The notes below the pieces were generated by a model. The model had not been told where the DNA came from, did no database searches, and saw nothing but the letters and a program-made list of their open reading frames with translations. From positions 1 through 64,000 of the forward strand of contig JAEWGM010000009.1 of the NCBI GenBank assembly GCA_023388315.1: DNA of 64,000 nucleotides, written 5' to 3'. The translations under genes were made by a program, and so were the position numbers. The first letter of the stretch is position 1. The number at the start of each line of letters is the position of its first letter. Origin of the DNA: Bacteroidota bacterium (GTDB lineage: Bacteria; Bacteroidota; Bacteroidia; Bacteroidales; Dysgonomonadaceae). Shown piece by piece: positions 33,331 to 42,040 of the stretch.

Positions 33331-34431
33331 TTACCTCACTCTTTTTCCATTGGAAAATTCCACAATGAATGCATCTTTAAAATTACGTTGCACCTCCCGC
33401 AGCATTCTTTTAATTTCGTTTTCATCTGATGTTTTTCCATACGTATATTTATAGGTGCTGCCATCTAGGTAAAAATCCACCGGCGATAAGCCTTTGAATA
33501 CCGATGCGCCATTGTTGTATTTTCGGGACGCTGTGAGAAACTGAACGCGGTATTCGCGCGCTTCATTGGAAGCGGAAGCTACGCTTGCGGAGGATGAGGC
33601 GTTTTGCGAACGGCGAGTTTCGGAGTTGGTGAATACGTAGCTTTTTTTGTCGTATTCTCGTTTATATTCTTTAAATCCCTGATAAATGGAATTGGCCATG
33701 GAGGTTTGTCCGGCGGCGCTCATTAAATAAGTTTCTTCCGTTCTGTTGCTAATGTAACCCAACTCCAGAAGAACGCTGGGCATAGCCACTTCACGCAACA
33801 CCAAAAAACCGGCCTGACGCACGTTGCGGTTCACGCGTTTTGAAGAATTCACCAGTCGGTTATGCACCATTGTGGCAAGCAGCACGCTCTGATTGAGAAA
33901 CGCGTTCGACATAAATTCAAAAATAATGTACGACTCCGGTTCTCTTGGATTGAAGCCTTCGTATTTCACCGAATAGTCATCTTCGTACATAATTACCGCG
34001 TTCTCCGCTTTTGCCACCTCCAAGTTATCTTTGCTGCGATGCAGACCCAACACAAACGTTTCCACGCCTTGAGGCGATTGTTTTCTGCGGTCGAGGGCAT
34101 TGCAATGAATAGAAATAAAAAGGTTGGCGTGTGCTTTATTGGCAATTTCGGCGCGTTTTCTTAACTCCACAAACCGGTCATCTTTGCGGGTGTACATCAC
34201 GTTTACATCGGGATGATTTTTTTCGATTAACGCCCCAAGTTGTTTCCCAACAGATAAAACAATATCTTTTTCTTTAGACCTTGAGCCCACAGCGCCGGGG
34301 TCGCGGCCACCATGCCCGGGATCGATGACCACCGTAAACTTGTTTGCTTGCGCAAAAGCTTCACGGGTGGCGCAGATGACAAAAATAATACAAAAAGACA
34401 GTAATAAATATGCAAATTTGTATTGTTTCAT
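33331..34431 (-). CDS. N-acetylmuramoyl-L-alanine amidase with C-terminal SPOR-like domain
   Basis: A 366-residue exported zinc amidase cutting peptides from peptidoglycan. The signal peptide ends near EAFAQ. The Amidase_3 domain (about residues 33-250) has VVIDPGHGGRDPGAVG with the first zinc His, MYTRKDDRFVELRKRAEIAN, LFISIHCNA with another His, and SVLLELGYISN with the catalytic Glu. The C-terminal ~75 residues (YRVQFLTASRKYNNG, VDFYLDGSTYKYTYGKT, FIVEFSNGKRV) resemble a SPOR domain that binds septal peptidoglycan. ATG 34431 is chosen because the longer frame overlaps the promoter. Confidence 0.93.
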   Translation of the reverse strand: MKQYKFAYLLLSFCIIFVICATREAFAQANKFTVVIDPGHGGRDPGAVGSRSKEKDIVLSVGKQLGALIEKNHPDVNVMYTRKDDRFVELRKRAEIANKAHANLFISIHCNALDRRKQSPQGVETFVLGLHRSKDNLEVAKAENAVIMYEDDYSVKYEGFNPREPESYIIFEFMSNAFLNQSVLLATMVHNRLVNSSKRVNRNVRQAGFLVLREVAMPSVLLELGYISNRTEETYLMSAAGQTSMANSIYQGFKEYKREYDKKSYVFTNSETRRSQNASSSASVASASNEAREYRVQFLTASRKYNNGASVFKGLSPVDFYLDGSTYKYTYGKTSDENEIKRMLREVQRNFKDAFIVEFSNGKRVR

Positions 34432-34450
34432 TTTTGATTTCCTTTTACTA

Positions 34451-34458
34451 CAAAAATA
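34451..34458 (-). promoter_or_regulatory. -7 promoter element of the amidase gene
   Basis: The minus strand reads TATTTTTG, fitting TAnnTTTG, about 20 bases before the ATG at 34431. Confidence 0.65.
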
Positions 34459-34573
34459 GAAATAATATTTGGCATGGAACAATAATTAAACGTGCTCACC
34501 TCAAACATTTATCCATCTTTCAAAGATTTTAACATGAAATTAATCTCTGTTTACACTTCGTGCGCAAGGAATA

Positions 34574-34600
34574 AAAAAAGCCGCGTTGTCAGCGGCTTTT
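34574..34600 (-). terminator. Intrinsic terminator after the thioredoxin-like lipoprotein gene
   Basis: GCCGC and GCGGC pair around a seven-base loop with A and T tracts outside the stem; on the minus strand a T7 run follows. It is 27 bases past the stop at 34627. Confidence 0.8.
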
Positions 34601-34626
34601 CTATATTTTTCAAAAAAAAGGTGTTG

Positions 34627-35739
34627 TTAGTTCACTAACGCTCCAATTTTTTCGTCAAGTTCACTGCCTCTAAGGTTTTTCTCAAGGATTTTTCCATCTT
34701 TATCCAATAGAATCATATGCGGAATTCCGTTGAAAGCATATAGCTCAACCACAGGGCTTTCCCAATATTTTAAGTCCGACATTTGAGGCCAAGTCATATT
34801 CAAATCTTTCAGGCCTTTCACCCAATCGTCATGATTCTGGTCGAGTGATACACCCACCACTTCAAAGTCTTTGTTTTTGTATTTTTTATATACATCCACA
34901 ATGTACGGCATTTCGCGACGGCAAGGGCCACACCACGATGCCCAGAAATCCAACAACACATATTTGCCTTGTCCAACGTAATCGGAAAGCGACACATCGT
35001 TACCTTGCGGGTCTTTCATTGTGAAATCTACAAAGTTTTTGCCCACGGCTACGTTCTCTGCATTTTCAATGCGTCTTACAATGCGTTGAATGTTTTCGCG
35101 CGATCTGTATTCATCGTCGGCTAGCTTAAGAATTTCTTTTTGCTCTTCCAATTCAAACAAACCCGAAGTGGTCATGAAAATGTATTTACCGAGTTCGTTT
35201 TTCATGTTGTTTTTTACGTAGTTCACATTTACATCGTAAATTTCATCTTGCAGCTTATCAAAAGTTTCTTTAATTTCGGCTTCCAGCGTATCGTTCATTG
35301 TTCCATCGGCTACCGCGCTGTTGTATTCGTCAATCACGCTTCTGGCGTCATTGTTTAAATCTCTTTGTTTCAAGCGGAAATCGGTGTAATCGTTATTTGC
35401 TCCGGTTCCTCTTACCGTTACAACGGAATCAAATTTAATTTCGATGGTTCCCGGCTCAACTAACACAGGAATTCTGTTTTGTCCTTTGGGGTTTACGCTT
35501 TCGTCAATTAAGAAGAAACGCAAGAAAGTGGAATCGGCAACGCCTTTCATAGAGAATTTTCCGTCGGTGATAACCAGCGTATCCAGCGTGTTCATCTGAT
35601 TGTCGCCCAGCGATTGAACGTACACGTTTTTGCCCTCGTAAGCGGGGTCAACAACCGTTCCGTTAATGGTATATTCTTTGTTATTTGTGCAAGACAGCAA
35701 TACCACAGCCGCCATACATAAAAAGAGTAATTTTTTCAT
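34627..35739 (-). CDS. TlpA-like thioredoxin-fold lipoprotein with DUF4369 domain
   Basis: A 370-residue periplasmic lipoprotein (signal MKKLLFLCMAAVVLLSC, cysteine 17). The N-terminal ~100 residues form a beta-rich DUF4369 domain (YTINGTVVDPAYEGKNVYVQSLG). A helical linker follows (about 110-225). The C-terminal thioredoxin/AhpC-type domain (about 232-370) has the redox centre LLDFWASWCGPCRREMPYI and the cis-Pro region NGIPHMILLDKDGKI. It is a likely thiol-disulfide reductase; partner unknown. A promoter (35770-35777) and a terminator frame it as a single-gene unit. Confidence 0.93.
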   Translation of the reverse strand: MKKLLFLCMAAVVLLSCTNNKEYTINGTVVDPAYEGKNVYVQSLGDNQMNTLDTLVITDGKFSMKGVADSTFLRFFLIDESVNPKGQNRIPVLVEPGTIEIKFDSVVTVRGTGANNDYTDFRLKQRDLNNDARSVIDEYNSAVADGTMNDTLEAEIKETFDKLQDEIYDVNVNYVKNNMKNELGKYIFMTTSGLFELEEQKEILKLADDEYRSRENIQRIVRRIENAENVAVGKNFVDFTMKDPQGNDVSLSDYVGQGKYVLLDFWASWCGPCRREMPYIVDVYKKYKNKDFEVVGVSLDQNHDDWVKGLKDLNMTWPQMSDLKYWESPVVELYAFNGIPHMILLDKDGKILEKNLRGSELDEKIGALVN

Positions 35740-35769
35740 TTTCTTTCTTTTTTAATTATTAAACAGCGG

Positions 35770-35777
35770 CAAAGATA
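35770..35777 (-). promoter_or_regulatory. -7 promoter element of the thioredoxin-like lipoprotein gene
   Basis: The minus strand reads TATCTTTG, a perfect match, about 31 bases upstream of the ATG at 35739. Confidence 0.7.
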
Positions 35778-35875
35778 CGCAAAAAGTAAATGTGAGTAAG
35801 CATTTTATCTATTTTTTTTGATGCAAACAATATAAAAAGGATTTAATCGTTAATACAATATCTAACACATATACA

Positions 35876-36028
35876 ATGAGTTTTTACGATTACAAAGCGA
35901 AGAAATTAAAAAAGTGCGGAAAACCCGATGCACCGTCGGAGGTAACATTACAAATTATTCGGCAATTTGCCCGAACGTGCACCGATACGAAAACCGAAAT
36001 TCCGCTCACACATTTTATTTTAAATTGA
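35876..36028 (+). CDS. Small basic protein, 50 residues, unknown function
   Basis: An ATG-started frame of 50 codons that begins MSFYDYKAKKLKKCGK and ends with LTHFILN. It is Lys-rich at the N-terminus with two cysteines (about residues 14 and 35) and a helix-like centre (SEVTLQIIRQFART). The codon choices (gcg, aaa, cgg, acc) resemble neighbouring genes rather than random AT-rich spacer. It fills most of the 366-base gap between the lipoprotein gene and rpe. No clear promoter or ribosome-binding site is visible upstream, and I recognise no family. Confidence 0.5.
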   Translation: MSFYDYKAKKLKKCGKPDAPSEVTLQIIRQFARTCTDTKTEIPLTHFILN

Positions 36029-36075
36029 CGCCGAAGTCCGTCCCAACTTGTCTTTTTTTATAACCATTTTTTATC

Positions 36076-36083
36076 TACCTTTG
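36076..36083 (+). promoter_or_regulatory. -7 promoter element of rpe
   Basis: TACCTTTG fits TAnnTTTG and ends 22 bases before the rpe ATG at 36106. Confidence 0.65.
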
Positions 36084-36105
36084 AGAATCTAAATATTCTC
36101 AACCT

Positions 36106-36756
36106 ATGAGCACGTTAGTAGCCCCATCGTTATTATCCGCCAACTTTCTTCAACTGGAAAAAGACATAGAAATGTTGAATGAAAGCGAAGCCGATTGGAT
36201 TCACTTAGACATTATGGACGGCGTTTTCGTTCCCAATATCTCCTTTGGTTTTCCGGTGATAAATTTGCTTAAAAAAATCACCAACAAGCCATTAGACGCG
36301 CATTTAATGATTGTACAACCGGAAAAATTCATCAACGAAGTGGCTGCAGCCGGCGTTACCTATATGAACGTGCACTTTGAAGCGTGTACGCATTTAAACC
36401 GTGTGGTGCAACAGATTCGTGAAAAAGGAATGAAAACGGGCGTCACATTAAATCCGCACACACCCGTAGCTTTGCTGGAAGATATTTTACCGGAATTGGA
36501 TATGGTGCTGCTTATGTCGGTAAATCCGGGCTTCGGCGGACAAAAATTCATCGACAACACGGTAAAAAAAGTGGCGCAACTCAAAGAATTGATTTTAAAA
36601 CAAAATGCCACCACCCTTATTGAAGTGGATGGCGGCGTGAATTTGGAAACCGGCAAACGGCTTGTGGACGCCGGTGCCGATGTGCTTGTTGCGGGAAGTT
36701 TTGTTTTTTCGTCTGAAAACCCCAAAGAAACCATCCGTCAACTGAAGTTGTTGTAG
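36106..36756 (+). CDS. rpe: Ribulose-phosphate 3-epimerase
   Basis: A 216-residue TIM-barrel enzyme interconverting ribulose-5-phosphate and xylulose-5-phosphate in the pentose phosphate pathway. Motifs are PSLLSANF (about residues 7-14), HLDIMDGVFVPNISFG with metal His and Asp (about 33-48), DAHLMIVQPE (about 64-73), SVNPGFGGQKFI (about 139-150) and IEVDGGV (about 171-177). comEC begins 46 bases later and may be co-transcribed. Confidence 0.96.
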   Translation: MSTLVAPSLLSANFLQLEKDIEMLNESEADWIHLDIMDGVFVPNISFGFPVINLLKKITNKPLDAHLMIVQPEKFINEVAAAGVTYMNVHFEACTHLNRVVQQIREKGMKTGVTLNPHTPVALLEDILPELDMVLLMSVNPGFGGQKFIDNTVKKVAQLKELILKQNATTLIEVDGGVNLETGKRLVDAGADVLVAGSFVFSSENPKETIRQLKLL

Positions 36757-36802
36757 TTTTTAATGGATTGCTTTTTCTATCGTTCTTTTAACGCACAAAA
36801 AA

Positions 36803-38767
36803 ATGAACGAACTCATTGGAAAAACACCTTTTATCAGGCTATTGATCCCCTTCATAGCCGGTATTTTAGCATGCACTTTTCTTCCTCCAATGGGTGCATA
36901 CGGAATTTGGTTTGCCATTTCGGGGCTGGCTTTTATGCTTGTGTCTTTTTTTATTCAGAAGCAATACCAGTTTAATTTTCGATGGGTTTTCGGTGCCGGC
37001 GTGAATCTCTTTCTCTTTTCCATCGCGCTGTTGACGTGCGAAGATTTTCAAAATCGCACGGCGTTTACGTTCTCGCGCAATGATGCCTTCTACACAGGCG
37101 TAATTATGGATATACCGGAATTGAAGCCGCGCTCCATTGCCTGCAACGTGAGAACCACTTATCCCCAACAAAAGAAAGTGGTGCTGTATTTTCAACAAAC
37201 CGATGAAGCTTTTGGCTTGCAGCCGGGCGATGAAATTGTTTTTTCGGCACGCATGCAACCGTTTAAAAACTTCGGCAATCCCGATGATTTTGATTACGAG
37301 AGATTTATGCAAACAAAAGGTTTCACCGGTTCCGCTTATATTGCAGGCTCAAATTGGCAAAAAACAGAAAAACAAACCCTCACACCATACATTTTGGCGC
37401 AACGCACCCGACAAAAAGCGCTGAAAATTTATCAATCTTTTCAATTGAACCCCGATGCCTTGGCATTTGTTTCGGCTCTCACACTGGGTTACAAAGCCGA
37501 TTTAACCGACTCGCTGCGAGACGCGTTTCGCGCTGCGGGCACATCGCATGTGCTGGCGGTGAGCGGCCTGCATGTAGCAATTATTTACATCATTATCAAT
37601 CTTTTGTTTTCATTTCTGGGAAACACGGGGAAACCCTATGTTTTGAGGCAATGGCTGGTGATTGTTGTGTTGTGGGCATATGTTTTTATCACGGGTTTAT
37701 CTGTTTCCGTGATCAGGGCGGCCGTTATGCTCACTCTTTTTTGTTTTACCAACATACGAAAAAGAAAAGGATTTACCTACAACACCCTCGCGGTGGCGGC
37801 GTTTGCTATTTTGCTTTTCCGCCCGCTGAGTTTGTTTGAAGTGGGATTTCAAATGAGTTTTGCCGCCGTTTTAGCCATTTTGTTTTTTCAACCAAAAATT
37901 AAAACTTGGTACACGCCACAAAACAAGTTTACCACTTATATGTGGAACCTGTTTGCGGCTTCTCTATCGGCACAATTGGGCGTTTTTCCGTTGGTTCTTC
38001 ATTATTTTGGCACTTTTCCCACCTATTTTTTCGCCACCAATTTGCTGATTGTGCCGTTGATTGGGATTGTTATGTATGCCACGCTGCCGTTGGTTTTTTT
38101 GAACGTACTCACGCCGATGAATTGGGCTGCAATCGATTTGCTGGCCACTATTTTTCGTTTTATTCTAAAAACGCTGATAGAGGTTACCCTGCGTATTGTT
38201 TATGTAACCGAAACACTTCCTTTTGCCGAACTATCAGGCAAATACATCTCCGCGCTGCAAACCGTTTTAATCATCGCGTTCATTTTTTTCTTCACTCAAT
38301 TTCTACAAACAAAGCGTGCTCGCCAATTGCTTATAGCCGCCATCGCGACTCTCTGTTTTTTGTTGGTGGATACGTACGAAATAGCACGTCGCTCGGCACC
38401 GGAGCTGGTGGTTTTCAACACCGCCGGAAGCAGTGAGATTGGGTGGTTCTATAACGCTCAACGTCACGCTACAACATTTCCCGAAAATGGATTTATCGCG
38501 CATCCCAGTAAGCGCGTTGTGCGTCTGTCGGAAAATGTTTTCGACCACGTAGTTACAGACCAACCGTTTGCTGTGGACGTATTAATATTGTCGCAAAACC
38601 AAGATTTTAACCTGACGGCATTGTTGCAGATTTTCGACCCGGCGGTTATTGTTATCGACAGCTCTGTTCCGCGGTTTGTCGCGGGCAGAATAGCAAACGA
38701 AAGCCGAAAAATGGGAATTCCGCTGCACGACGTAACGCAAATGGGCGCCTATTTCATAAATTTTTAG
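36803..38767 (+). CDS. ComEC/Rec2 family membrane protein
   Basis: A 654-residue inner-membrane protein of the ComEC/Rec2 family, known for DNA uptake in competent bacteria. N-terminal helices and a DUF4131-like OB region (about 30-190) precede the competence domain with LTLGYKADLTDSLRDAFRAAGTSHVLAVSGLHVAII (about 224-259) and SVIRAAVMLTLF. After about residue 500 there is a shortened C-terminal domain. The HxHxDH motif of the metallo-beta-lactamase domain found in full ComEC is not visible, as often in Bacteroidota. Real DNA uptake function is unproven. Confidence 0.9.
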   Translation: MNELIGKTPFIRLLIPFIAGILACTFLPPMGAYGIWFAISGLAFMLVSFFIQKQYQFNFRWVFGAGVNLFLFSIALLTCEDFQNRTAFTFSRNDAFYTGVIMDIPELKPRSIACNVRTTYPQQKKVVLYFQQTDEAFGLQPGDEIVFSARMQPFKNFGNPDDFDYERFMQTKGFTGSAYIAGSNWQKTEKQTLTPYILAQRTRQKALKIYQSFQLNPDALAFVSALTLGYKADLTDSLRDAFRAAGTSHVLAVSGLHVAIIYIIINLLFSFLGNTGKPYVLRQWLVIVVLWAYVFITGLSVSVIRAAVMLTLFCFTNIRKRKGFTYNTLAVAAFAILLFRPLSLFEVGFQMSFAAVLAILFFQPKIKTWYTPQNKFTTYMWNLFAASLSAQLGVFPLVLHYFGTFPTYFFATNLLIVPLIGIVMYATLPLVFLNVLTPMNWAAIDLLATIFRFILKTLIEVTLRIVYVTETLPFAELSGKYISALQTVLIIAFIFFFTQFLQTKRARQLLIAAIATLCFLLVDTYEIARRSAPELVVFNTAGSSEIGWFYNAQRHATTFPENGFIAHPSKRVVRLSENVFDHVVTDQPFAVDVLILSQNQDFNLTALLQIFDPAVIVIDSSVPRFVAGRIANESRKMGIPLHDVTQMGAYFINF

Positions 38768-38775
38768 TAATTTTG
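38768..38775 (+). promoter_or_regulatory. -7 promoter element of the DHH phosphoesterase gene
   Basis: TAATTTTG fits TAnnTTTG, starts directly after the comEC stop, and ends 42 bases before the ATG at 38818. Confidence 0.6.
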
Positions 38776-38817
38776 CTATTCGCTAAAAATCGAAAAAGAT
38801 AAATTGCTAAGCCACTT

Positions 38818-39876
38818 ATGATATACCCGCAAATTATTTCGGATGTGATTGACGCATCAAAAATTGAGGAAACCATGCGCCTCATCAACGAATCGGAAAA
38901 AATAGTAATCACCACACACCTCTCTCCCGATGGCGATGCATTAGGCTCATCCTTAGCCCTATATCATTTTCTAAAAACGAAAGGGAAAAGCGTTAAACTA
39001 ATAGTTCCCAATTCGTTTCCCTATTTCTTGAAATGGATGCATGGCGCCGATGAAATTGAAGTGTTTGAATACAATCCGCCCGCGGGACAGCATATCATAG
39101 CGAATGCCGACCTCATTTTTTCGCTCGATTACAACATTCCCAAACGGGTGGGCGCTATGGGCCCGTTTTTGGAAAAAGCGAAGGCTAAAAAAGTGCTCAT
39201 TGACCACCACCTGTTTCCCGGAGAAATATTTGACGTGGTAATTTCCTATCCGGAGATCTCTTCCACATCGGAACTGGTTTTTCGGTTTCTGTTTCAAGCA
39301 GGGAAGTACGATGAAATATCGCAAGTGGAAGCCGAATGCATTTACTGCGGCATGATGACCGATACCGGTGCCTTCACATTCAACTCAAGCGATCCGGAAA
39401 TTTACGAAATCATTAGTTTGTTGCTTCGCAAGAAAATAGACAAAGACCTCATCTACAACAATGTGTTCAACAATTATTCCGAGCATCGTTTTCGGTTGCT
39501 GGGCTTCACGCTGGCGGAACGCATGGTTCTTTTTCCCGAACACCACGCCGCCCTGCTTTACCTTTCACGCGAAGACCAAAAACAATTTACATTCAGCAAA
39601 GGCGATACGGAAGGCTTTGTGAATTATCCGCTTAGCATTAAAAACATTATTTTTTCGGCCTTCATTCGCGAAGATGAGGAGTTAATTAAAATTTCGTTGC
39701 GTTCGCAAAAAGATTTCCCCGTCAACGAGTTCGCGGCGGATTTTTTCAACGGAGGCGGGCATTTAAACGCAGCCGGAGGAGAGTTTTACGGAACCATGGA
39801 AGAAGCCATTCAGCTTTTTGAAACCGGTTTAGAAAAATATTCCACCGCCCTGAAAGAAGAAAACCGCAAGCTTTAA
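38818..39876 (+). CDS. DHH/DHHA1 phosphoesterase (NrnA-like nanoRNase)
   Basis: A 352-residue cytoplasmic enzyme of the NrnA group, which degrades short RNA oligomers and phosphoadenosine phosphate. The DHH domain has HLSPDGDALGSSLALYHFL (about residues 37-55), LDYNIPKRVG, LIDHHLFPG (about 129-137) and MTDTGAFTFNSS (about 178-189). The C-terminal DHHA1 domain contains FFNGGGHLNAAGGEF (about 308-322). It has its own promoter. Confidence 0.93.
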   Translation: MIYPQIISDVIDASKIEETMRLINESEKIVITTHLSPDGDALGSSLALYHFLKTKGKSVKLIVPNSFPYFLKWMHGADEIEVFEYNPPAGQHIIANADLIFSLDYNIPKRVGAMGPFLEKAKAKKVLIDHHLFPGEIFDVVISYPEISSTSELVFRFLFQAGKYDEISQVEAECIYCGMMTDTGAFTFNSSDPEIYEIISLLLRKKIDKDLIYNNVFNNYSEHRFRLLGFTLAERMVLFPEHHAALLYLSREDQKQFTFSKGDTEGFVNYPLSIKNIIFSAFIREDEELIKISLRSQKDFPVNEFAADFFNGGGHLNAAGGEFYGTMEEAIQLFETGLEKYSTALKEENRKL

Positions 39877-39951
39877 TCCACTATTTTTCCTTATTTAAGA
39901 ATAGATAATGTTTATTTAAACACAATTACTCTTTTTTTAAAGCGGATTGTG

Positions 39952-39959
39952 TAAATTTG
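39952..39959 (+). promoter_or_regulatory. -7 promoter element of the DUF4827 gene
   Basis: TAAATTTG matches TAnnTTTG and ends 28 bases before the ATG at 39988. Confidence 0.65.
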
Positions 39960-39987
39960 TAGCCAATTTACTTAACGAGAAAAAATT

Positions 39988-40560
39988 ATGAAGAAATTAA
40001 GCGCCTATATCGTGTTGTTTGCAGGCCTGATGTTGTTGACGATGGCTTGTAACAAACGAAAAACATATGCCGACCATTTGAAGGATGAAAAAAAGGCCAT
40101 CGATTTGTTTATTTCAAAAAACAACCTGTCCATTTTAAAAGATTATCCCTCAAGCGGCACATTCAAACCCAACGAATTTTACAGAGACCCTGGCACGGGC
40201 GTCTATTTCAATATCATCGACAAAGGCACCTCAGACACCGTTCAATTGAACGAAGAAGTGTATGTGAGGTTTAGCGGCTTAAAATACTTCATGGAGAATG
40301 ACACGCTCACATACAACAACAACGATACGGACAGAAGCCCGTTCCCGGAAACGATTGTTTACAAAGGCCCCGTAAACTTTATGACCCGCACATTGTATCA
40401 AACGAGCACTCCCGCTTTTGTGGTGCCCTTAAAACATTTGGGTCACGGCGGAAAAGCCAAAATGATTGTGCCGTTTAATATGGGCTCACAATACGATGTA
40501 AGAAATTACCAACCCACTTATTACGAAAACGTAGAATACAGGTTCGAGTCACAAAAATAA
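39988..40560 (+). CDS. DUF4827 family lipoprotein
   Basis: A 190-residue lipoprotein with signal MKKLSAYIVLFAGLMLLTMAC (cysteine 21). The mature start CNKRKTYADHLKDEKKAIDLFI and the pattern GVYFNIIDKGTSDTVQLNEEVYVRFSGLKYF suggest a peptidyl-prolyl-isomerase (FKBP)-like fold, as for DUF4827 and GldI-type proteins. Key isomerase residues were not checked, so catalysis is uncertain. glmM follows 9 bases later, an arrangement I recall from other Bacteroidales. Confidence 0.85.
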   Translation: MKKLSAYIVLFAGLMLLTMACNKRKTYADHLKDEKKAIDLFISKNNLSILKDYPSSGTFKPNEFYRDPGTGVYFNIIDKGTSDTVQLNEEVYVRFSGLKYFMENDTLTYNNNDTDRSPFPETIVYKGPVNFMTRTLYQTSTPAFVVPLKHLGHGGKAKMIVPFNMGSQYDVRNYQPTYYENVEYRFESQK

Positions 40561-40569
40561 GAAGCATAA

Positions 40570-41952
40570 ATGAGTTTAATTAAATCCATTTCCGGCATTA
40601 GAGGCACCATTGGCGGCAACGTGGGCGAAAATCTCACTCCGCTTGACATTGTGAAATTCACTGCCGCGTACGCCACTTTCATTAAGGCAGAGTCTAAAAC
40701 CGACAAACCCAAGATTGTAGTTGGACGCGATGCGCGCATGTCGGGCACCATGGTACACAGCATTCTCACCGGCACGCTCTTGGGAATGGGATGCGATGTG
40801 GTTGACCTTGGCTTAGCTACCACACCCACCACCGAAATAGCGGTAGTGAAAGAGAACGCGTCGGGTGGCATCATCATCACGGCAAGCCACAATCCGAAAC
40901 AATGGAACGCGCTTAAGTTGCTGGATCATAACGGAGAGTTTTTGAATGCCGAACAAGGCGCGGAAATATTACGGATTGCCGAATCGGAAGATTTTACTTT
41001 CGCCGAGGTGGATAATTTGGGAGCCCTGTCGCAAAAGCAATATTTGCATCAGCACATTCAAGACGTGCTCTCGCTGGAATTGGTGGATGTGGAAGCTATT
41101 AAAGCGGCCAATTTGCGCGTAGCCATCGATTGCGTAAACTCCGTGGGCGGAATAGCCATTCCCGAGTTGCTCTACGCGCTGGGCGTGAAAGAGATTTTCA
41201 AGCTTCATTGCGCGCCGCACGGCAATTTTTCACACAATCCCGAACCGCTCCCCGCGCACCTCACCGAATTGGCATCGTTGATGAAAAGTTCAAAAGCGTC
41301 GGTTGGTTTTGCCGTTGATCCCGATGTGGACCGCTTGGCCATTTATTGCGAAAACGGAGAACCGTTCGGCGAAGAATATACACTGGTAGCTATTTCGGAT
41401 TACGTACTTCAACACACGCCCGGCAACACTGTGTCAAACCTGAGTTCTACCCGCGCTCTGCGCGACGTTACCACCCAACACGGAGGGGAATACCACGCCG
41501 CGGCGGTGGGCGAAGTGAACGTGGTTACCAAAATGAAAGAAACAAATGCCGTGATTGGCGGTGAAGGCAATGGCGGTGTAATTTATCCCGCATCGCATTA
41601 CGGACGCGACGCGTTGGTGGGCATTGCATTGTTCCTCACCTATTTGGCTAAATCGGGCAAAACACCCACCGAACTAAAAGCATCCTACCCCGCCTATTTT
41701 ATGGCGAAACAAAAAGTGGAACTCACACCCGATATCGACACGGACGCGGTGCTGGAAAAAATGAAAGAAAAATTCAGCGGCGAAAAAGTAACCGATATCG
41801 ATGGCGTGAAAATCGATTTCACCGACAAATGGGTGCATATGCGCAAATCCAACACCGAGCCCATCATCCGCATTTATTCCGAAGCCGGCTCGCAAGAAGA
41901 AGCGGAAGAAATTGGCAAACAAGTAATTGACATGATCAAAGAACTGGCATAA
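40570..41952 (+). CDS. glmM: Phosphoglucosamine mutase
   Basis: A 460-residue alpha-D-phosphohexomutase, probably converting glucosamine-6-phosphate to glucosamine-1-phosphate for cell-wall precursors. The phosphoserine loop is TASHNPKQWNALK (about residues 101-113), the metal site DPDVDRLAIY (about 247-256), the sugar loop GEGNGGVIYP (about 328-337), and the phosphate loop RKSNTEPIIRIY (about 424-435). Related phosphomannomutases share these motifs, so sugar specificity is inferred from overall similarity. A terminator follows at 41971-42022. Confidence 0.93.
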   Translation: MSLIKSISGIRGTIGGNVGENLTPLDIVKFTAAYATFIKAESKTDKPKIVVGRDARMSGTMVHSILTGTLLGMGCDVVDLGLATTPTTEIAVVKENASGGIIITASHNPKQWNALKLLDHNGEFLNAEQGAEILRIAESEDFTFAEVDNLGALSQKQYLHQHIQDVLSLELVDVEAIKAANLRVAIDCVNSVGGIAIPELLYALGVKEIFKLHCAPHGNFSHNPEPLPAHLTELASLMKSSKASVGFAVDPDVDRLAIYCENGEPFGEEYTLVAISDYVLQHTPGNTVSNLSSTRALRDVTTQHGGEYHAAAVGEVNVVTKMKETNAVIGGEGNGGVIYPASHYGRDALVGIALFLTYLAKSGKTPTELKASYPAYFMAKQKVELTPDIDTDAVLEKMKEKFSGEKVTDIDGVKIDFTDKWVHMRKSNTEPIIRIYSEAGSQEEAEEIGKQVIDMIKELA

Positions 41953-41970
41953 AAACGAAAATGGTTTAGC

Positions 41971-42022
41971 AATTACCGTAAATTAAACCACGACAAGTAG
42001 TTTTATTTGCGGTAATTTTTTT
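41971..42022 (+). terminator. Intrinsic terminator after glmM
   Basis: AATTACCG pairs with CGGTAATT, with further weak pairing of the AT-rich inner part (TAAATTAAA/TTTTATTT), followed by a run of seven T. Confidence 0.75.
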
Positions 42023-42040
42023 ATAAAGGGTATTGGAGCA

